Part shown: positions 33,538-44,419 of the stretch, one piece after another
How the letters are laid out: each line of letters opens with the position of its first letter
How positions within the stretch are numbered: the stretch's first letter is position 1
Origin: Leidyana gryllorum EB-2025a
Taxonomy: Eukaryota; Apicomplexa
NCBI GenBank assembly: GCA_048772705.1
Contig: JBLWGC010000121.1
Location: 229,020 to 293,019 of the forward strand
Reading direction: 5' to 3'
Length of the DNA stretch: 64,000 nucleotides
The notes under the pieces: generated by a model
The model's database searches: none
What the model was told of the DNA's origin: nothing
What the model saw: the letters and a program-made list of their open reading frames with translations, nothing else
Program-made: the position numbers and the translations under genes

Positions 33538-35438
33538 ATGAATAGTGAAACCAAAAGAGTAAGAGAAATACCAACACCACCAGCACGCACAGTCCCCACA
33601 CCTCTGGTGACCAACGACAAGCGACTTCCGCAGGCCCAGCTGGAATCACTACTCACCTCAGTGGGCCAAACTCTGGGGCGAAGTGATGCTGAAATAGCAG
33701 AAATATCGCGCAAGTATGCCATCTATCTATGTTTGTGATACCACTCGACCTATCTATCACTCCGCAGACTCATAGAGGATGAGTGGTTCGACTCGATAGG
33801 TATGCCTTCTGCGCTATCACTCAGATAATGACCGATTCAAAAACATCGTCAGACGCGTTCAGAGACCTGGATGACGCACGATGGAACTCACTACCGGTGC
33901 CCAAACGTTTCGCAGCTGCTCTGAAGAAACGCTTGGAGGAACTGGGAGGTGGTGTCAAGCAGCCTAATAATGCTGTTCCTGACTCACAGCCTTCTACACA
34001 GCACCAGGAAGAAGTGCCAGCAAATGCGGACGACAGCATCCTTTCATATCTTCCTCCCGATCCGGATAGCTGTCCTTGGGCTGACCTCGCCGTTCCCCAA
34101 GTCATCGCTGCCTTTGAAGAACGGGTATTGAAAGGTGTCCGCGAAGACGCAGTGGCGTCACTGACGGCTCTCTACCGCATCGTGAATGCTCTGCTGGTCG
34201 CTCCACGAGATCCAACGAAGCGAAGAATTCGCAAAGGCAACCCCAATTTTCAAAGGAGGGTCGGCCAATACGATGAGGGATTGAACGTTCTGACCGCTAT
34301 AGGTTTCGTTGAGGAGATGGACAACGGCGAGGTGTACCTCCTTTTGCCAACTCTGTACTTCAGTCGTTGCACAGACGCGGCTCATCTGCTTCGAAACTCG
34401 GTGGTCAGACTCGGAGGCACGCTACCCAGTACCCCCATTCCCACAAGGTACCGACAAGGCCCAATGTGGGCTCGTTCCCCTATTTCCCTCCGCAGCTTCA
34501 ACCCGTATCAATCTAACGTCGGAACGACCCGACCCGAAGCCATGCGGTGAGGATGAAGTCCAAGAGCCCGGATTACTCAATCTGATTGACAGCGTTGCGG
34601 TTACCGAGGTGGCCAACGATCCTTCGACCCTCAAGAAGTTGATCGCCCGGGAGACGCGACTCAGAGCGGTGAGGCAGACATCTCCGGCAATCGACTTTTT
34701 GTCTTTCAGACCGGAGGACCTGGTGAGGTCCCTCTCAACAAGGTGTACTACCCGCCGGGGGTCAGTCTGCCAACCCCAGCCCAGATTGACGCCTTCTCTT
34801 ATGATGCTCATCGTGACGGCGGAGGACCTTCGTCCGGGGGCATGGACCCCGAGACGCTAGCCAGAATCCAGGATGTAAGCTCGCAATGTCCACACAAGTT
34901 GGAGTCGCCATGTGGCTGCAGGTAATGAAGGGTGAACGAAAGTTCAAGTCGCAAGCCAAAGAGCATCTAGAATCTTTGATGAAACAGCCTGTATTCCCAA
35001 AGTGTGTAATGAGGATAAAAGCTCCCGATAACGGAGTGGTCCAACTCGATTTCAAACCCAATACCACAATCCAACAAGTTCTCGATACGTTATGGGACGA
35101 GGTGAGTACTCTGGTCTGTCCCCCGTGTTTCATCCCCTGCCAATGAATTTCCCCAGGCCTTCACTCCCGACTTCAAGCAGTTTTTGGTCGACAACAACAG
35201 CAACGAAGACGCTGCTACGGCCGCTGATGCTGCGATCTATTGGATCTTCACCACCCCTCCTGTGAAAAGGTGCCCGGGGGAATCCACGCTCTTCAAGCAG
35301 GTGAGTCACCGCCAAAAGGAGGGAGGGAGAGAGATGTCCTTTGTCTGTCTGCAGGGTTTCGTACCGAACGGAATGGCTCGGCTGGGCTACCGAGCCACCG
35401 GTCCCGCGACAAACTATACAGGTCCATTTTTCAATTAG
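33538..35438 (+). CDS. UBXN6: UBXN6-like PUB and UBX domain protein (p97/Cdc48 cofactor)
   Basis: Eight exons (33538-33713, 33768-33799, 33853-34428, 34496-34668, 34710-34874, 34922-35101, 35157-35300, 35355-35438) give 509 residues. A PUB domain spans about 172-235 (LTALYRIVNALL, RRIRKGNPNFQRRVG, GLNVLTAIGFVEE) and would bind the p97 C-terminal tail. A UBX-like domain covers about 390-480 (CVMRIKAPDNGVVQLDFKP, then FVPNGMARLGY), the fold that contacts the p97 N-domain. PUB followed by UBX is the arrangement of UBXN6/UBXD1, which acts in p97-dependent endolysosomal and ER sorting. Upstream is a short helical unit, EDEWFDS...DLDDARWNSLPVPKRF. The donor at 34429 (GTACCC) is weak. The TAG overlaps the stop of the convergent tRNA ligase. 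Confidence 0.85.
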
Positions 35439-38400
35439 CGAAAGGCGTTAAACAGGCCTGATACCACCAGTGATCCATCTAACTCTAGAATGGCAACATT
35501 GTGGAATTGTGATGACACCCTCGGAACCCAGAGTATCCTCCGGATCAGATCTTCTTGCACCGCGGGCACTTGGAGAGTAGCCACAGATAGTGGGTTACTG
35601 TGAGGGTGAATAGTCTCAGCATTATGCTGCCGCGGAGCAGATCTATATACAGCAACGTGTGGCAGCGATACATCGGTCCGCCTGAAAACAATCACTCACT
35701 AGAAGAAAGCCAACGTCCATCTCCCCCTTACCCAGTGTCAATACTCTCCAAAAGCAATCGTGAATCCTTCGGCTGATAAACAGCCCGGTTACATCCTAGT
35801 GTTATATGTGGGTAGTCTTTTCGCCGACCCTTCTCGAACATCCAAGGAAGTTTTCCCGCCGAATGCCCGATCTCCTCCAGAGGGAGCACGGCACACGTTA
35901 TCAAACCACCCGTAGCAATCACCACGTGGGTAACGCGAAACCGGTACTCCTGTCCACTAGCGAAACTCGTGCGCTCCGCCGCCTTCATGGCTGCCGAATC
36001 GAAACGAGCAGCTGGACCGAAATACCGGGTAGTAACATGCAAATCAGCCACAGGAACCACCGGCGTCTGCAAACACGAGTGCGCGTGTGGCAAACAATCC
36101 GTTGGTCACTCACCTGTAAGACCAACGCGGTGGCCGCATTGGCGGCCGGGGTGTCGCCGTAAGTCTGACGCAAACTTTCGGTGACTATGTACAGGAAGAA
36201 GGAAATTGTTTCCGGACCGACCCGAACCGCGTCATCATTGTGCAGCCGAACACCGAGATACAACGGAGTACCATGACTGACCAAGTCCTTCAAAAATCGT
36301 TTCTCGGCTTTCGAAGAGGAAGCGGGCATGTAGGATGACGGAGGCCCACCCCGGCTGTCTTCTTCGCTCCGTGGACCCAAAGAACTTTGCAAGCCTGTGG
36401 CCACACTCGGGGCTTGCTGCCAAGTGTGACCAACACCAGGATCTCCGAGTCCGGGGGCGCTAGGACGGCTGGGTGTCTGGTCTATCGGCGGAGCGCGTAG
36501 ACCACTTCTGTTGGCTGAAATATCTATGCCGGTATCGGCAGATACGGACACTCCTCTATCAAAAGGCAATGATCGCGGGCTATTCAGTATATTTATGTCC
36601 GGTGAAGTGCGAGCACTCATACATATCCATCCCAGAGGTTGCGCGGCGGCTTCGATGATTCGCTGTAAGCCTTTGGACGTCGACTCCAAGATCTGCGGTG
36701 TGAATTTCGTGTGTGTGTGCGCTTTACGGCAAATGGGTGGCTTACGCTGGACTGTTCCAGGGTTGTGATTATGCGAAAAATGTCTTGATCATTATCAATT
36801 GCTTGACCGAGTTTGCGCAATATATGCAGCAAATTCCGGCATTTGGGCTCCAATGCATTGTTTGCGGCGAAGGGTTGGAAATAATTAGGGGCAAGTAAAC
36901 GAGCGACCTCGACGCGTGCTTCAGTGATGAGATTGTCAAAGAGCGGACTGATGGTGCGGCACAGCTCATTCCAACTCGGTCGCACAGTATCCACTTCCGC
37001 AACAGTAGCATTCTGGATATGTGGATATTGCCAATGAGGGTTGTAGGTGTCCACGAGTGGTGACCGTGTCAGGGCTCCCCAGTGTAGCCCACGGTTACGA
37101 CTGACAAAAGACAGGTATATAGGCAGACTGCGAGCGGCATCGTCCAGAGTGGGATGATCTCTTCGGCGAACGACACGCAGTGCGCATTCGATGATTCCAT
37201 CCAGTGACCAGGGAATGGACCAGGTGGACGTAGCAGCTGGCCCACTGGGCACTTGCTGAGGACTTCGGGTGCCCCCACGAGGGCCGGAGGCAGCCCATTT
37301 GGACACTTCTGCCCGCAAAAGGGGAAGGGGTGGCCCATTGCATCTTTCGCCCCTTTCAAACACACGTGGGTCCGCCAATGGACTGCTCAGTGCCTGACTC
37401 CAAATTGTAGCACAAGACGAACATTCTGACACAGAATGCACTGGATAAGCAGTACACACGTCGGACGAAGGTGTGAAGAGCAGGTACTTGTATATGTGCC
37501 AGTATCCCGCATCGCGAATGCGACGTGACATGGTGTCGATGCGCTCGAGCTGTCCATCCCAAGCGTCAGCTAATTGCGCCTTGTCCAACAGAATCCAAAT
37601 GTCTTGTGGGGTCTCCTGATGTTCCCGCAAACTTTGTTCGATTTGCACACGCGCGCGATCCTCCATCAAAGCTCTCCCTGCAGAATGCGCAAATGTGGCG
37701 AGATACGTGACGACATTGCGGGGCGGTAGTGAGCGGCATTGGGTAAAAAAGCCGCAGGGAGCCAGCCCACCCAAGCTGCCACCCACCAAGCTGCCAGTCA
37801 ACGCCTGTTTTTACTTACCTCTCTTGGCCGCTCGACGATATATGTTCTCCGATCTGTGAGAAGCTTCCCCGAATTGATGCAAAACCTGAGTGATGAGTGA
37901 TGTTTGGATTGAACTTTGTGTTTGTGGGGGGCTTACTTGAGCGATTGTTTCGTCTGAGCTCAACCACAGCAGCGTGAGATGGCGGCCGGTGAGTCTGGAA
38001 CGGCCTCTGGCGACAAGCATTCCACCCCCATTTAGTTGCGAGAAATCAGATACATAATGTACGCCCGCTTTGACTTTGGTATAGTCGGCTGGTTTGGGGA
38101 GAAGTGAGATTCTTTTGGCTCCCATACTGTTGGCGGTCTCTATTAGGAGTTCACCGTTGTGGTCGCACATTGTTCGCAGGAGATACCGTGTGATTCCTTT
38201 GAGTAGTGTGGATTTGCCACAGCCTGGGAAGCCGTGTGTGAGTACCCAAAGGACTCTTCTTTCTTCTGGGGTTGTGGCTGATAGATCAAAGTCAGTTGGG
38301 GTGTCATCGGGGGTGGCGCTTTGTTGTTCGTCAGCAGCTGCTTGTGTAATTGATGGCGGAACAATCAGCTCATCGAGGGTGGCTTTGAAGCCCTTAAGAT

Positions 38401-40690
38401 AAAGTCGCAAATCAGACACACTCCAGCTATCAGGAGCTGCCCAAACACAGCATTGTTCGCCACAGAAGGCAAGTTGTGATCCCACAGTGGCTCGAAGTTG
38501 TTTGAGTTTCTCACCCCAAGTTTTCAGGCGTCGCTCTCTGTGTGATTCTTCTTCTCTCGGTTTAATGAGTTTGAGTGCTTCTTTGCACGCAATTTGATGA
38601 GAGTCTGCTCCTGGCACCGCCAGGGCAGGTGATGGCAATGTCAAAATGCATCTTTGGAGTCGGGACGGATCAATACATTCCGGACTCCATGTGGGCATAT
38701 CCCCACCATGATCCCGACGGATCGCTCTCTCCAAGGTGAAGGGACTGATGTTCAGAGTCACCAAATGTTTCTTGGCGTCCTCTCGGGCTTGGAGGCCCCA
38801 TGAAGGCAAAGGAGACGTGAGATTGTTGTCAGCGACACAGGGCAACATTTGTAGAACCTCTGGTTTTAGAGGTCCCGGGGCCAAGATGTGGAATGCGAGA
38901 GGACTGCTTTGCTCTCTCTCCTCATCTGCTGCCTGACGCCGGAAATGGCTCAACAAACCTTGGAGAGGGCCCCTCTCAGTTGATACCACCGCCGTCACGA
39001 CGTCCTGGAAACGCTCATCCAACAACTTTCTCAAATTACGCTCCAACCTCGGACCCACATTGCGACCTTTCCCCGCAATGGAGACCAAAAATCGGATTAT
39101 ACAACCGAGCAATTTCCGCTCTCCATTCACCACTGTCTCCAACATTCTCACTCGCTGATCCGGATATCGCTCCAACAGCTTATCCACATATCGATCAAAC
39201 GATACCAATGTCTCCTCCGCCATTACATCACCACCTTTACTCAAATGCGGAATGCTTCCTTTCGCAATCTCACGCACCCGACGCCGAAGTCGATACTCCA
39301 ACGACTTCACCTTGAAGATATTGATCAAACGATACTCGTTCGATTCCACATTGGCCATTCCAACGTAAACAACCGAACCTTCCGTCTCACGGTACCCAAA
39401 CTGCAATGAAAGTGCGCGTACGCACACGTGTGTGTGCCGACATAGCTGCACAAGCATCACTCACCACTTGGGCTGCATAGGCTTGAAGAGCGCCGTCCAG
39501 TAGGGCCGGCCCGCTACCGGAACAGCGAAAACACAGAGCAGAACGCTCCCTGTCAAACCGTATGCCTTCACCCAACCTTTCGTAATCCGCCAACGAAGCG
39601 AATTGCACCACTTCCACTTCGGACGGAAGAACCTCCCGCGCACGGTGACCAAAATACAGAGGACTGTCGTCCTCCTCTACGCATCCGTTGCTCACCAATG
39701 CGTAAAAAACTATGGACCCGCGCGTTCGATTGAATTCCGAATCCGATATCACCAGCTTCGCTGGCTTGAAGTGTAACCCTCCACAGTTATTGCTTTCCCT
39801 CTTCAACACTCGCCCACGATCGCCAAATTCACTGAACAACTCGCCCAATATGGTATGTGTACTCAAGAGTTGGCGCAGTTGGCCTAACAATATATAGATG
39901 AATACACAAACACATAAGCTGGCCGTCACTCACTGATCGCGGGCTCGGGCAGGAGCGAGAGGAGAGTGAGCCAAGCCACGGCGACACGAGTGGCCGTTTC
40001 GAACCTTCGGGATCGCTTGTCAGCACTGAACAGATCGTTCAGCTGGCTCCCCACATCGTCAGTACATATGGTTACATTTTTGCTGCCACAGACCCAGAGT
40101 CCTGACGCTTCGTGGTAAGAGATTTGCGCGTTCTCGCCGTTCAGCTTCTCCGCTGCGTGAAGAACAAGCCGCCAACCCTCTTGCTCGGTGTATTGATGTT
40201 GCCCGGCATCACTGAGTATATCTAATTGGACCTTCCACTGCTCTTGGAGCTCAGGAAACTCCTCATCCGGAGGATAATCGAAGAATTTGGGCAAACCACT
40301 GATCAGAAAGCCGGTTGACCCAGAAGCAACCAAGTCAAGATCACATACACACACTTGAGCACACACGCACACACACATTCGCTTCAGCTTTGTGCAGCTT
40401 ACCGGCGAAGGATCTCTGTTTTATCGTTGACAGTGTGAAGAGCGAGCCCGCGGCGCAGGTGCCACTGCGGTGGCAGATTCGAGCAGATCCTGCGGTTCGC
40501 TTACCCGAAGATATTGATTCTTGGCATAGGTCTCATCTTCTCCAGCAGCCCGCGCCAACCGTACGTCGAGCACGGACCCATTCAGTCCTCGCCAGACAGA
40601 TCGTACCGTTCGTAATGATGCAGCATTGGCTTCTACTAATTCCCAAATAGCGCCAGGCGGCTCTACTCTCCTAAGCTTCCACATGCTCAT
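35435..40690 (-). CDS. TRL1: Trifunctional tRNA ligase (ligase, kinase, cyclic phosphodiesterase)
   Basis: Ten exons (40690-40505, 40464-40403, 40298-39934, 39883-39465, 39400-37937, 37885-37819, 37677-36746, 36692-36114, 36066-35732, 35681-35435) sum to 1551 residues in frame, much longer than yeast Trl1 (827) or plant RLG1 (about 1100). N-terminal ligase: GLPKFFDYPPDEEFPE resembles the conserved KFFN segment, and KLNG at Lys134 is the likely AMP-accepting lysine of motif I. Kinase: a Walker A loop, GFPGCGKST, at 734-742. C-terminal cyclic phosphodiesterase of the 2H type: LHVTTRYFG (His1368) and YPHITLG (His1445). This order heals and seals tRNA halves after intron removal, and HAC1-type mRNA in yeast. 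The region 950-1350 between kinase and phosphodiesterase is low-complexity in part and unassigned. Introns are 40-141 nt. Confidence 0.85.
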
Positions 40691-40710
40691 CCCTTTTTTT
40701 GAGACTGAAA
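40691..40710. promoter_or_regulatory. 20-bp divergent spacer
   Basis: Only 20 bp lie between the start codons of the tRNA ligase (40690, minus) and the nicotinamidase (40711, plus). It is mainly a run of T followed by GAGACTGAAA. Any shared promoter must overlap coding sequence. Confidence 0.4.
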
Positions 40711-41385
40711 ATGTCCGTGTTGATAGTAGTGGATGCTCAGCACGACTTTGTGGACTCTGATGCCCCGTTAGCGGCTAAGGATGGCTTGAAGGTGATTGCA
40801 GCTATCAATTCAATATTGACTGATGGCCATAAGTGGTCTCTGATTGTGGCCTCGATGGATCAGCATCCGAAAGACCACTGTTCCTTTGTGTCACAGGGCG
40901 GTCCATGGCCGGAGCACTGTGTCCGAGATAGTCGAGGTGCGGCTTTACACTCGGATTTGAGGCTGCATGACACTGCTGCGAAAAACCGTGTCCCTATAGT
41001 GTGTGTCCACAAAGGTGTCACCCGGACACACGATTCATATAGTGCCTTTGGAAGTAAATTCGAAGATGACACGATGGGCTCAGAGACCACACATTTAGAC
41101 GAAATGCTCTGGGAGCGTTTTGATCGAGCTGACCCCCCTGACATTGTGATTGTGGGCTATGTGCTTGAGGTCTGCGTTTTAGCGACAGCGATTTCAGCTG
41201 TGAAAGTGGGCTTCAAGCGAGTCATCATCCTAATTGATTGTGTCGCCCGTCTTCACGATGAGGACAGTTGGGACGATCAACCCGAGGTCGAACGCTTGAA
41301 GCGAGTCGGAGTAACTCTTATGACTTCCAACGAGTACCTCGCTCGCCGGGACCAGATCACAACCACCGTGACAGAGTCGGCTTGA
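40711..41385 (+). CDS. PNC1: Nicotinamidase (isochorismatase-like hydrolase)
   Basis: One exon of 224 residues. The enzyme deamidates nicotinamide to nicotinate in NAD+ salvage. The catalytic triad is visible: Asp8 in VVDAQHDF, Lys101 in VCVHKG, and Cys155 in VLEVCVLATA. The metal-site segment MDQHPKDHCSF (Asp50, His52, His56) with PWPEHC (His69) is typical of nicotinamidases and absent from most other isochorismatase-like hydrolases. Length matches Pnc1 (about 216). The ATG at 40711 is the first giving the MSVLIVVDAQ beta strand that the family starts with. Confidence 0.92.
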   Translation: MSVLIVVDAQHDFVDSDAPLAAKDGLKVIAAINSILTDGHKWSLIVASMDQHPKDHCSFVSQGGPWPEHCVRDSRGAALHSDLRLHDTAAKNRVPIVCVHKGVTRTHDSYSAFGSKFEDDTMGSETTHLDEMLWERFDRADPPDIVIVGYVLEVCVLATAISAVKVGFKRVIILIDCVARLHDEDSWDDQPEVERLKRVGVTLMTSNEYLARRDQITTTVTESA

Positions 41386-41556
41386 GCAGGAGCAGGTTTA
41401 GAGTGTAGCTAGTTGGTCACAGTCAGTGAGTGAGTCAATCAGTCTATCATTGTGGGGCCAGTTGTTCACTGACAATACGGCAAACCGCCTCACGCTTCAA
41501 TCATCAGTCCAGAATCTGACCTTTACTTTTCTTTTTTCGTGTTCGCTGAAAGCAGT

Positions 41557-43420
41557 ATGAGTATCCCCCCTCCTGGTAAGAACCGTCCGCTCTCCGTTCC
41601 GCTTCAATCCAATCTTTTCAGCCCCTCCTCCAACGAGTGATACTCCGTCCGCCGGACAAGCTGATTGGCAGGGTAAGTCAGACTTTCTCAGCGGCGCCTA
41701 CTCTCACACCTTCACACAACCCCAGGCGCACGTCAGGACGTCCGGTCACGACCCTTTGTACCCCCCCAGGACCGGTTAGAGGCGATTTATATTGGTCACA
41801 TTGCCAAAGATGTGTCAGATGAACTGCTCAAGAAGGTGCTGCTCCAGTGTGGAACTATCAGCCGATGGACCCGCTCTCGAGACCCTCTGGCCGATGCACC
41901 CACTTCCTTTGGATTCTGCGAGTTCGAGTCGCCCGAAGCCGTCTGGAGAGTCACTAAGTTGATCGACGGCTTGAGCCTCGGCGGTTCCAACCTCATTGTC
42001 ACCTGCCCCCAAAAGACAAAGGAGCTCATGGAGAAATGGCACTCACAGCGCCTATTCTTCCTCCAAAAGGCCAATCCCCACTGGAGCTCCGATCAGGTTG
42101 AAGAAGAGTTCCTCCAAGACGACCAGAGAGTGATGGCCATCATGAAGAAGATTGTCGAAGATATTGAAGAGGCCATCAAACGTAATAGAGCTGAAAGAGA
42201 AGCAGATGAAAAGGCCAAAGCCACCCGCATGGCCGCTGTCCGCCAACGACTCAGTGACCGACGGGAACCGACTGGAAACAAAAAGCAACGACTTTCGGAC
42301 GGCAGCAGTCTCTCGCGAGGACAACGCCAAGACGGGGATCACAGAGAGCGCAAGAAGAAACAAAACGCCGGAGGGATTCCAGCATATATTCTCAACAAAC
42401 AAACCCATCGAGTCGAGAGCGTAAAAGCCAGAAAACGAGATATGGACGCCGAGTTCGAACGACGAGCAGCTCACTGGGATTCAGAGGTTAATACTATCAT
42501 CTCTGAGGCTATCAAGTGAGCAAACCTTCGTTGTCTTCACGTATACCCTCTATTCTTACCACAGACGCTGGAAACGCTTTGAAGAGGCCTTCATCAGCAG
42601 TTTACCCACTCGCCGGGTGGCCCTCCAGCTCATTGAGCAAGATTTGCGCGAGGTCAACTATGTTCTCTCCTTACCCTACTTGGACTCCTTGGGTCGCAGC
42701 ATCCTCTACGATTTCAACTCACGAGACATTATGGAAACAATACCCAAAGAGTCGGATGAAGACGGCATACCCAACAGTCGCACCTGGCAGAAACGTGTTC
42801 TTATGGAACGCAAACGTATGCGCGACAGTGAAAAGTAAGTTATAAGAATCTTCGCCTGTCCTTCATGCCGCTGGCAGACGCGAAGACGCGCAGGATCACG
42901 AGGATGTCGAAATCGAAATGCGGGAGAAAGCTGCCAAAGCTGAGCGAAAGATCGCCCTGAAAGTCAAGTTGCAGCTGCGAGCTCAAGCTGAAGCTCAGCG
43001 TGCTGCTGCGGCTGAAGCCGCTGAAGAACCCGTCAAGTCACCGCCTGTGCCGGGAGAGGATACTCCCAAGCCGGCGTCACCGCAACCTGGCGAAGATGTC
43101 GCCGAGGTTCAAGTGATAGACTGGCAGAGGCTAGTGAAGGAGGGATACTTTGATAATGATAATCCCTTCAGAGGCTGGTTGGTGAAACGTATGACCGACT
43201 ACGTGGGCCCAGACGACTCGGAGGAACTGGCGGAGTTCATCTTGGACATGGTAAGGCGAGTTTTTATTTTTCATTGACACACACGTGTGTGCAGCTGCCG
43301 CCCAAGAGCTCTACAACACCCAGCAAGACCGGTTTGGTGAAAGATCTGATGGATTTCCTGGACGAGGAGACCGAAGGGTTCGTTGGTGAGATGTGGGAGC
43401 GCTTGGCTGGCGGAACCTGA
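41557..43420 (+). CDS. RBM25: RBM25-like splicing factor (RRM and PWI domains)
   Basis: Six exons (41557-41575, 41622-41672, 41726-42515, 42565-42834, 42878-43250, 43295-43420) give 542 residues. The RRM (about 38-110) has IYIGHIAKDVSDELLKKVL and FGFCEFESPEAVWR, the latter close to the FGFCEYKEPESTLR of human RBM25. A long charged helical middle with Arg/Glu/Lys runs follows. The C-terminal PWI domain has PFRGWLVKRMTDYVG and FLDEETEGFVGEMWERL. RBM25/Snu71 proteins join U1 snRNP and regulate splice-site choice. The start is preceded by a pyrimidine tract and AGCAG one base before the ATG. The first coding exon is only 19 nt. Human RBM25 is longer (843), mostly in the Arg/Glu region. Confidence 0.9.
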
Positions 43421-43462
43421 AGTTTGGAGTTGCAAAAAAAAGTGAGTATCTGTTTAGACCAG

Positions 43463-43738
43463 ATGGCTATTGGGTGGTATTGTCCCCTGGAAGAGCAGCG
43501 TGAATTAGACGCTGATTTGGCCATATCTTTGGGGGCAGTCCCTCGTCGACATAGAGGTCGATTACGTGCCAGGGAGCGGCGGCGGTGGAGCGATGAGTTG
43601 GGGATGGCCCTTTCCCATACAGATAGATTGAGGTCAGAAATCGGTGGGGATCGAACTGAGCTGTATCTGGGTGGGTTGATGGTCGCCTCGATCTTTGGTC
43701 TGGGCGGGTGGATGATCCATTTGTGGCGGCGAGACTAG
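43463..43738 (+). CDS. Small tail-anchored membrane protein
   Basis: A frame of 91 residues from ATG 43463. It has a basic Arg-rich centre (PRRHRGRLRARERRRW), a short helix, then one hydrophobic segment, LYLGGLMVASIFGLGGWMIHLW, five residues from the C-terminus. This topology fits a tail-anchored protein, possibly SNARE-like, but no SNARE motif can be claimed. It begins 42 nt after RBM25. Confidence 0.5.
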   Translation: MAIGWYCPLEEQRELDADLAISLGAVPRRHRGRLRARERRRWSDELGMALSHTDRLRSEIGGDRTELYLGGLMVASIFGLGGWMIHLWRRD

Positions 43739-44419
43739 TGTGCGAGCGGCGATGCCACGATGATGAAAAGCGATCGATATACAGACTATCTATATACACG
43801 TGTACTTGATATACGATACAAAACATCTCCCAGTCAACATGGGACAAAGAAAGTGCCAAAAGTGTCCCACAACAGCAGCAACGGCAAAGTGGCCTGTGAC
43901 AGGAATTTGATTGAAGGCTCGAGAAAGGAGACTCAGTTCGAAGCCATTCCGAAGCTGTAATTCATGAAAATTAGAGATTGGCCAACATACAGCACGGGAA
44001 GAGAATGAATGATAACAAACAAAAGGTTCGGTGCGTGCGTGTGTGCGATCGATCGATCCATCCAAACACAGTGGTCTGGGGTTGAGAGTTGGTCACTCAG
44101 TCTGTCGTGGTCCACACGACAATGGCGGCAAGAGGGGGGTGGTTCCCTCCTTGTGGATGCTTGAGTTGTTCCTTTAGGGCCGTGTTCTATCGTTCCGTAG
44201 TTGACAATGATAGATAAGCAGCACAATGTTCGTTAGAATTGCTCAAACAACGCGCTGTTGATCGTAAAGGACCTGCGCGTACCGCCGGGAGTGTGTGTGG
44301 ACCTTTTGTGTGAATGATACCCTCACTTGGCTTGGCTTCCGCTTCGCATCCAGAAGAGAAGAGTTGGTCATGTCACAGAGGTAATAATAATATCGAGTGA
44401 GAAGGTGGATCATTGTTCG
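43739..44419. other. Intergenic region (about 680 bp)
   Basis: Between two convergent genes. It contains a GATC-rich stretch near 44047 (GCGATCGATCGATCC) and short CA/TG tracts. I see no convincing coding exon or RNA gene. Confidence 0.5.

Noticed and set aside
34724-34743. 20-nt intron in the UBXN6-like gene
   Set aside because: A 41-nt intron at 34669-34709 with a strong TTTCAG acceptor restores the same frame and is of normal length here.
43739-44419. Short frames in both strands of the 680-bp gap
   Set aside because: No start context, domain or splice support; composition resembles non-coding sequence.
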